Origin: Akanthomyces muscarius
Lineage: Eukaryota; Ascomycota; Sordariomycetes; Hypocreales; Cordycipitaceae
Length of the DNA stretch: 64,000 nt
Assembly (NCBI RefSeq): GCF_028009165.1
Contig: NC_079242.1
Span: 2,294,001 to 2,358,000, forward strand
Reading direction: 5' to 3'
Shown piece after piece: positions 56,642 through 64,000 of this stretch; the stretch's first letter is position 1; each line of letters begins with the position of its first letter. Made by a program: the position numbers and the translations under genes. The notes beneath the pieces were generated by a model that was not told where the DNA came from, did not search any database, and was given only the letters and a program-made list of their open reading frames with translations.

Positions 56642-58444
56642 CCGTGCCTAGCCTGGGTAGGTACATAGGTAGGTACCAGCCAACTTGCCAAGGTGCCGAG
56701 GCTTCAAGCAGGCCTAGGTACCTCATGACAGTTCCTACAAGGGCAGCTCAATAAATCATCGTTAAGGGAAATAGCACGAGAATGACTCGCCCCGTCCTGC
56801 TGCAGAAAGATGCAGGTTTTTCTCTTCTCCGCACGCTGGCCAGCACGGCCAGTCCCTACGGCACGCCGACGCCCTCCAACGTTACCAGCTCGGGCAACCT
56901 AGCACCAGAATAGCGCCTCTGTTAGTGGCCTGCTAGCATATTTAGGTAGGTCCTTCAGTGGACACAGCACGGTCCTCGGTTGGCTGTCGGCGGCCAAGTA
57001 CCGACGGGCATGTCACAGTATTAAGCAGGTACATGAGTAATGCCAATGAGCCGCACGAACCTCAATCTCTCTCCAACCTTATTAATTTTTATAATTAAGG
57101 GTGCCAATACATATATGCACCATGCATTGGGAAACCATCACACAGTCGCACGGTCACCCGCAAAGGGAACTACCCAGATGCCATCTCCATTTCCGTACAT
57201 GCTTAACTGCTGAAAACCCATCACACGGCCCTCCAAATACAACGCTATCGGAACCTGCGAGCCGTTCCAGCTTCATGCAGTCCAATCAATCCGGGCATCG
57301 CTTCAGCTTCAGATGCTCAGCGGGCAAGTCTGTGCATACCAGTATGTACTCCAGTTCCCCATGGTACTTGTCGTTTTAATCAATCCACGTCTCCTGCAGA
57401 AAAGTCTCCACGTCTTTCTTTGCTCTCACGGCGAAGGCCGTTCACCCCCCCTCCCTCGCTTCACCTCCGGATCCTCCCATCCTTCCAAATCACCCCGCGA
57501 TACTGTAACCTTGGCGGCCTAGGGTCTCTCTAACACCGCTGCGAGAATGGCCTCTCTTCTCACTGCCGTCAAGCATTGCCTTGCGTGTGTGCCGCGTCGG
57601 CTCATGAGCAGGTTATCTTAGTATCTGTCATTGCAACGCTCTGCTTATGGCCGCACCGGCCATTTGCCGGCAAACCTCTTATCACACAAAATAGACTGTT
57701 CGTCTCTACTTGTTGGGTAACTGTCGAACTGATGATCCGGCAAGATACCCCATCTACTGGCACGTGTTAATGAATGCATGCGTTGGCAGCCTGTCCCCAT
57801 GGCTTGCAAGCTTGCAAGGGTCGCTGCAAGTCTTATTCCCCGTCTCTCCAGAAAGGAGACGCAGTCAATGCACGCGCTCTCTTACAGAATGTGCTGTATC
57901 ACTTCTCAATCGTGGCTTGCGCTACCCGTCACTCTGCATGGGAATAACAGCCGTAATAAGACGTTGCTCGGTGTCGCTCGTATGGCTTCTCGGCCGCAAC
58001 CCCGAAGGGCATGTTTCATGTACATGTGCTGCTGCACTACGTAGATGAAATACGAAAACACGCCAGACAATCTATACCACCAATGACCCTTCCAGCGCCA
58101 TCATTCAGTAGCTTCTCATGGCTGCTGCTATACGTCCACCGGGAATGTGACTGCCGATAACAATGCATGCGTCCGAAACGTGGGTTGCACTCGCCTCGGA
58201 TAATATATCCGCTACTGATCGCTGAAGAAACTGCTGCTCGACACTAGCGATGCTTTATTAGTGGAATCAGATTCTGGCTGGCTCGGTATTTCCATTTGCC
58301 GTCTGTCTGGTCGCGAGCAATATCGTCCCAACCCTTGTCGCAACCAATACCCGTCAATATAGTCGTAGCATCACCGTCACCGTCACAATCGGCGTCGCCT
58401 AGTGGTAAGGCTTGCTGCAGGGCAACCTTTCATGCAGTTCGATA

Positions 58445-58735
58445 ATGGATCTTGAAGATTATTACTTACAGGCCTATCGTCCAGATGCGACGGTGTCTAA
58501 TATTCGACCGGCCAACTACAGGGATGATACCCAGTCGGCCAACGCGTGGCAGCTCAGTCGAGCCTTATACGCTAGTAATCTAATCTTTTACCGGTCTGTA
58601 TATTACTCATTCGCATCTAGACTTCATGATTGTGACGATGATAACGTTGGGGGGGGTGAGTCGACCGGCTCCAGCTCACCGCGCCCTAAGAGCTTTGTAC
58701 TGATAGCTCTACACAGTTCCATCTCTGTATCGTAG
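58445..58735 (+). other. Weak candidate exon or small ORF
   Basis: From the ATG at 58445 the frame reads MDLEDYYLQAYRPD and stays open for 96 codons, with a balanced amino acid mix unlike the low-information frames around it. A run of seven G followed by GTGAGT at about 58651-58662 could be a donor. No domain is recognised and no continuation was found, so the support is weak. Confidence 0.15.
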
Positions 58736-59319
58736 GCTCGTCGCTCTTGTTGGCGAAGGGCTCTTGGGTCCACCTACGATGTGACCGAGTCTCAATCTGT
58801 GCCCCTGCCTGCCCACCCCCCTACGCTACGTCCCAATTTATTAAATAGTTAGCGGCTCATCATCACTTACCCAGTATCCATAGCCAATAGTCAAACAGTC
58901 GTGACAGTCAAACATCGGGTCAATAGCAGCTCAGCATTCGCCACGCTGGCAAAGCACTTGTGGCTTGTTTGAACACTCTCTATGGCATGTTGGTCCCTGG
59001 TACGCCCACAGAAGAACCGATCACAGCGGGGCGCCGCCCGGTCTTTGTCACAGACACTGTAGTCACCCCAGCTGTGCTTTACTAGCCGCTACAGCGATAA
59101 TTGAGGGGCGCGCTAATTGTTCTATGTTTCGCTCTCCCTCTGTTATTATCCGATTCCTCGTCGATTTTGCTAGCAGCTCTGTGCACGTGCCCGAACACCC
59201 TGTAGCGACAGCGGCCAATGCTCCAATCGTAGCTCTTTCAATGCACACTGCGAGATAATCTCAAAGGCGCGAGTTAACGAAACAAATTCGCTCGTCACAC
59301 GTAATTTTCCAAATTAAAA

Positions 59320-60261
59320 ATGAGAATTCTTTGCCTTCACGGCGCTTACGGCAGCGCCAAGGTAGGAGCTGTCTACTCAACGGCTTGCTTTCGGTCGCAA
59401 TTCTAACGGCTCCTGCTCCCTGCAGGCATTTCGAACGCAGCTCGACCCATTCGTCACCAAGCTCGAAAAGACGGGCGACGTCGACTTCAAATTCGTCGAT
59501 GGCCAATTTCCAGTCAACCCCCCGGAGGGTTTCGGAGATTATTTTGGTCCCCCGCCATACTATCGCAACATTGACTTTGACGGAGTCGACGGGCTCGCCA
59601 AGCTAGTCAATAACTTGCGCGACAACACAGAAGGCGAATCATATGAAGACACTCTCAGATCTCTTCTGAAAAGCGACAATGCTATACCCGGGGAGGGAAC
59701 CATCAACAAGACATTCAGCCGTATCAAGCAGTACCTCGACGAAGATCCAGAAATTGATGTAAGTGTTGCGCGATGATCGGTGTCGCGCAAGTCATTGACA
59801 AAGCACCTAACATCAACTCGCCTTGTAGGGCATTCTGGGATACTCTGAAGGAGCCACAGCCGCGGCTTCATACATCTTTCACGAAGTTCAGCAAGAGGAA
59901 GAGCATGGTACACCACGCAGAATCAAGGTACGTCCCACTGCATGGCAAGGAAGCTCAAGCTAATCTGTTATCCAAGTATGGCATATTTTTTGCCGGTTGG
60001 CCACCCAGCAAGGTCGAAGATGGCCAGGTCAAGGCCGTCTTGGCTGATGAATGCGAAGACATGATCGACGTTCCGACATGCCACATCGTCGGCAGTCTGG
60101 ACCCATACCTCTACGGCGCAATGTCCCTATACGGTGTCTGCAACGAGGACAATGCGACGCTGTTTGACCACGGGAAGGGCCATACTGTTCCTCGTGATAA
60201 TACCACCATTGAGGAGCTAGTGGCGTCAATCCGGAAGACAATTGCAGACGCAGGGTTGTAA
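59320..60261 (+). CDS. FSH1-family serine hydrolase (possible polyketide-releasing thioesterase)
   Basis: Four exons (59320-59361, 59426-59758, 59829-59927, 59977-60261), all joined in phase 0, 252 residues. The alpha/beta-hydrolase fold starts MRILCLHGAYGSAK. The nucleophile is Ser131 in GYSEGA, the acid Asp200 in GSLDPYLYG and the base His227 in HGKGHTVPRD, so the triad is complete. This family (yeast FSH1, fungal LovG-like enzymes) includes thioesterases that release chains from highly reducing synthases lacking their own release domain. That matches the neighbouring synthase, but the assignment is by context only; other members are general esterases. The 5.6 kb between the two genes is longer than usual for divergent cluster partners. 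Confidence 0.87.
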
Positions 60262-62253
60262 CCCGTCTCGCGGGGTCACGCTCGGGAAAGTCCTGGTCGG
60301 CTGGGCAGCAGTTTTGCGGGAAAATAGATGCCGTAAAGAATCACTAGCTGCATAGAACGCCACCGCATTCCTCTATATTTGCCTCTATATCCCACCTAAT
60401 TAAAAGGACATATTCCCTCTTTGCACGACCGACCGGCCCGTGACAGCGGGAAAGCGGGACAATAGGATCCGGACGACCGGGAGAGGAGCCGGGCGACTGG
60501 ATTGAGGAAGAACGCGACATACATGCTATCCGGCGAAAGAAGTACTTTGCCTCCCATTACTGCATCTTTGTCGCGGCCCATTATTGGAAAGGTTAGATTG
60601 GGGGCGTGAGAGTAATGATCCAGAGCTTTGACAACTAGCGACGCGCCAATCTAACGGATACGGTAGTCCTGCGCATCCTCATGTATTTTCACTTATCTCA
60701 TCGCTAGCTTCTCAAATGCCAATGTGGCGCACGACGGAGTCTGTTAGCACGATGTTTAGTGGGCGCAAGGAGCGTCGATCGGGACCACAGTTGAGCTAAA
60801 CTGGAAGAGCTCGGGGCAGCGAGAGGCGAAGAGAACCTTTCTTGGCCTCTAAACTCCACTATCCTCGACGTCGAGAAAGTATATTGATATCGCCTCTATG
60901 CTTACAATTTGCCTAAGCAAGATAGATGGCGGCTTTCGCGTGCCTGGCAAGACCTCGGCTTCAACACAATACTCTGTCGGGGCGATCCTCGACACCAAAT
61001 CGGCACCATGTGATCGCACAACAGTAGAGCACGGATGGGAGAGTTTGACGCGATGGAGGACCTTTGTCTGCAACCTCCAGCAGCAAAAATAGCCCTTTGC
61101 TGCTCATCCTGCAATCAGACAACCCGCAAATCACTTCGGATGACAAGAAGCTAGCAGAACTGACCGGGGAAACCCGCCCAATGCATACCAAAAAAAAAAC
61201 AGATGAGAATATGGGCCAGGGGCCAAGAGGGCGGGACACCGACGGCTGCAGCGATGGACTCAATCGGCTCGATGACGGCATTTTGAAGAGAAAAGGAGAT
61301 TAATATTACCAGATGGCACGATGGGCTACTCCTGCCAATTGAGTCACGATAATATAAGTTTGATTCCTTCTGTGCTATTCTTTTCTTTTCATGTTTCGGA
61401 TACTTGTCCAGGGAGCTCCCCCCGGTCGACTGAGCTACTGGGAAGACTGGAGCGCCTCGATCATCTTTCTAGCTGCACCCCTCCCCTTTTCCCCTTTCGC
61501 CATCCCTGCACAGTGGTTGCTCCCTCCGTGGCGGGCGTTGAGCCACTTATCTGCATCGAAGCGACAACGCGATGAGTGCATGGACATAGTTTGGACCAGG
61601 TGGCCCTGTCGTGAGGCATGGCGCTCACCAGTGCGTTCACTGCACTTCTGGTCTCTGCTGCACTCTGGTCTCCGCCGCCCTCCTGCACTTGACCGAAACA
61701 CTTCTTTGGAGGGAGGGGGGGGCTTGTTTATAGTGACGGTGCAGTAGCTCAGCATCCGGCTCGTCCACGATCCCACAGCTGTACGAGCTTGCCGGTCTTG
61801 ACGTTGCTTCTATATTAAGTCGACGGACGCACTCACATGTGCCACAACTGGAAATGTGTAGATTGGGCAGCTGGTAGTCCGGCGGTTGTGCTGGGAGTAA
61901 TACATACTAAATGGATGGAACCTGAGACTCGCAGCTGTCGAGCTCCTCTAGCTCGAGGGCTTCCGGACTCTAGCCCAGAGTCAGCTCTCGCCGATCATTT
62001 TCCGTCAGCCATGTGTGCCATGTACTAAATAGACCCTCCCACCACTGTACCTGTCAACTCGTCGACGCTGTAGCACAGTTTACCTCCCGTCTGCGATCCC
62101 CTTCTGCAAGCTCCCGTCCTCTTGGCAGCTTGAGTAATTGGCCTTTTTGTTTTCTCTTATTCTCCTTATTTTCTCCGAATTCTGTCGCACCGCTAAAAAT
62201 AGTATTTCAACGTACTCTGCCAAGCCAGAAGAAGAAAAGAAAAGGATTGAGCA
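60262..62253. other. Intergenic region upstream of the glycosyltransferase
   Basis: 2.0 kb without a recognisable gene. Frames of up to about 118 codons overlap on both strands and look random. The last 200 bases are pyrimidine-rich and lead into the ATG at 62254. Confidence 0.5.
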
Positions 62254-63936
62254 ATGTCGGCACCCGCGCCCAGTTCTCGAATATTATTCGCCACGAACAT
62301 CGAGCGTGGACAATGTGGAGTGTTTCTGGCAACGGTGCAGGCCCTTTTACAATCCAGCCCCGAGGCGGACCTGCATTTCGCCTCATTTTCATCCCTGGAA
62401 AAGGAAGTGCGCTCCATCTCGGACGAGGCTATCCGCATGAAAGCGGGCGCCAATCCGGTTACATTCCATGGCATCCAGGGCCAGACTCACGCAGAAGCCG
62501 TCATCGCCAGAAACGCCGAGAAGTATGGCGAGGGAAGCTCTGTCCCGCCGCCCGCATTTTCTCGGCCGCTGGACGCTTCGACTACAATGGCGACGATCCG
62601 AGATTTGTGCTCGTATTTGCTTGGCTGGGACGGGCCCGGGTTCATGCAGGTCTATGAATCAATGAGCGACATCATCCAAGCAGTCAAGCCAGACCTCATC
62701 ATTGTAGACGTATTGCTGTCGCCTGCCATTTCTGCCGCATGGAATTCCGGAGTAAAATTCTCGTACCTCAGCCCAAACTCCATCAAAGACTTCGCCGCCA
62801 GTTACCAGCCACTTGCCATGCTCTGGAAATGGCCCGCGTAAGTGCCACTCCATTTTCCATTGTTCACTTTGCGTTTAACATCGCATCAAACTAATGCCAA
62901 CTAGTCTGATGAGTGGCTATGACTATCCTGTTCCTTGGTATCAAAAGCCGCTGAATGTGTATCACTACCTATACATGGTCTATCAAATCCTAAAAGAGCC
63001 TGGCTTGGCAGAAACGAAACGATACGTCGAAGAGAAGACGGGAAAGCCAATGAGATGTTTGATGAACACAGGAAAGAGTCTCCCGGATCACGTCAAGATT
63101 TTTGTCGGCACTCTCCCCGAGCTGGATTTTCCTCTCAAGAGCCATCCGCGCATTGTGCCTTGCGGCCCCATCATCAGCGATCCATCACCAATTTCCGACT
63201 CCGATCCAAAGCTTGCAGCCTGGCTAGCCAATGGACCTACTATTTATGTCAATCTTGGTTCCCTGTTTAAGCTCAAGGAAGATCGTGCCGTGGAGCTCGC
63301 AAAAGGCCTGAATACGGCAATGAGTGAGATGGAGAGCAAGACTCCCGGTAGCCCACCCATGCAAGTCCTTTGGAAGCTGAAGAAAGATGGCGAGTTCGAT
63401 GCAACAGGTCCAGATTCCAAGGTTCGCGCTGCTTTTGGCGACAAGATGGACAACGATAGGATTCGGATTGTCGACTGGCTCGACTCGTCGCCTCTCGCAG
63501 TCCTGAAAAGTGGCAACATCGTTTGTGCAGTTCATCACGGTGGTGCCAGCTCATACAACGAAGCAATTCTGTAAGTCATCGGTCTCTTGGTATCCCCAAA
63601 TCCTGTTTTTAACGTTTTATTTCCTTTAGGGCTGGGGTACCACATGTGGTCCTCCCGTTTTGGACAGACTGCTATGAGTATGCCAACAGAGTCGAGATGC
63701 TTGGCATCGGTCGCAAGGGCACTCGGAAGCAGCAGCCTGTTTTTGAAGCCACAGAGTTTTCGGAAACTATCTTGGAGGTAGTAAATGGTAAAAATTCTGA
63801 ATGTATGAAAAAGAAAGCATGGGAGCTCGCGGAGCTCTGCAAGAAGAATGGAAACGGTCCAGAGATTGCGGCGCAGGGCATCCTGAACCTCGCCACGGAG
63901 GTAGCTACGGACGCGAGCAAGGAAACGACCGAGTGA
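62254..63936 (+). CDS. UDP-glycosyltransferase (GT1/UGT type)
   Basis: Three exons (62254-62837, 62905-63570, 63630-63936; introns 67 and 59 nt), 518 residues. The N-terminal acceptor-binding half begins with ILFATNIERGQCGVFLATVQ and has the UGT-like DLIIVDVLLSPA. The C-terminal donor-binding half has the strand IYVNLGSLFKL and the signature region centred on VHHGGASSYNEAILAGVPHV, then PFWTDCYEYANRVE, which contacts the UDP-sugar. Typical GT1 enzymes transfer glucose or a related sugar to small lipophilic acceptors. No membrane anchor or signal peptide is seen, so it is probably cytosolic, like fungal secondary-metabolite glucosyltransferases. Position near the synthase and hydrolase suggests tailoring of the polyketide, although a detoxification or sterol role is possible. 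Confidence 0.88.
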
Positions 63937-64000
63937 TATATTCGTTTTGATGGCTTCATTTCTTCCCTGTTCATATTTCTACAGTTCTACCTTATAAATT
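63937..64000. other. Right-edge flank
   Basis: 3' flank of the glycosyltransferase; A/T-rich. A cluster, if real, may continue beyond the window. Confidence 0.5.

Larger units (their letters stand above)
53725..59319. other. 5.6 kb divergent interval between synthase and hydrolase, no gene recognised
   Basis: No open frame with family-like sequence. Contains the synthase leader (C/T-rich on its strand), a CCTG/CCTA microsatellite (56600-56641), scattered CTGGTACTGG motifs (for example TGGTACTGGAAC at about 55187 and 55579) and a 107-codon frame at 58412-58735 whose GTGAGT after the GGGG run could be an intron donor. GC content is moderate and there is no obvious AT-rich, RIP-like decay. Confidence 0.55.

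Noticed and set aside
58393..58460. tRNA-like stretch with a D-arm (GCCTAGTGGTAAGGC) and a TTCGATA further on
   Set aside because: The D-arm is good, but no anticodon stem, T stem or acceptor stem can be paired at the required spacing; at best a decayed tRNA fragment.

Overview
The window is nuclear DNA of a filamentous ascomycete (Pezizomycotina, most likely a Sordariomycete such as a member of Hypocreales; the order is inference). The grounds are short introns of about 50-180 nt with GTANGT-type donors, CTRAC-like branch points and YAG acceptors, GC-rich third positions, fungus-specific families (F-box protein with acidic tract, fungal_trans regulator, FSH1 hydrolase, iterative highly reducing polyketide synthase) and long gene-sparse intergenic stretches. 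I see no rRNA, convincing tRNA, transposon or CRISPR. I recognise 18 protein-coding loci, one clearly broken by a stop codon and one with a damaged DNA-binding domain.

Left third (1-25 kb), left to right: a large ArAE/fusaric-acid-resistance-like membrane transporter with a polyQ start; a small multi-pass membrane protein whose leader has 20 consecutive C; an F-box gene with a low-complexity acidic insert and an in-frame TAG; a fungal_trans regulator whose zinc cluster is degenerate and cut off by a TAA; a DUF5519/luciferase-domain membrane-anchored protein; the mitochondrial succinate dehydrogenase flavoprotein gene sdh1 (six exons); an MFS alpha-glucoside/maltose-type permease followed by a Gfo/Idh/MocA oxidoreductase; a secreted subtilisin-like (S8) protease; and a DUF4743-Nudix hydrolase.

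Middle (25-46 kb) is mainly housekeeping: the BET double-bromodomain factor bdf1 divergent from a Utp12-domain ribosome-biogenesis protein, a conserved fungal protein of unknown function, a 4.4 kb gene-free interval, a 1243-residue disordered conserved protein, and an amino-acid permease.

Right third (46-64 kb) is a probable secondary-metabolite locus: a 2380-residue highly reducing polyketide synthase (KS-AT-DH-[repeat]-psiKR-ER-KR-ACP) with no C-methyltransferase, in which about 188 residues of tandem NGHT/NGHA tetrapeptides lie between DH and the pseudo-KR; an FSH1-type serine hydrolase that could release the chain; and a GT1 UDP-glycosyltransferase. The synthase and hydrolase are divergent across a 5.6 kb interval without recognisable genes. 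The inferred output is a reduced, non-C-methylated, possibly glycosylated polyketide. This locus is the most interesting part of the window, and it may continue past the right edge.
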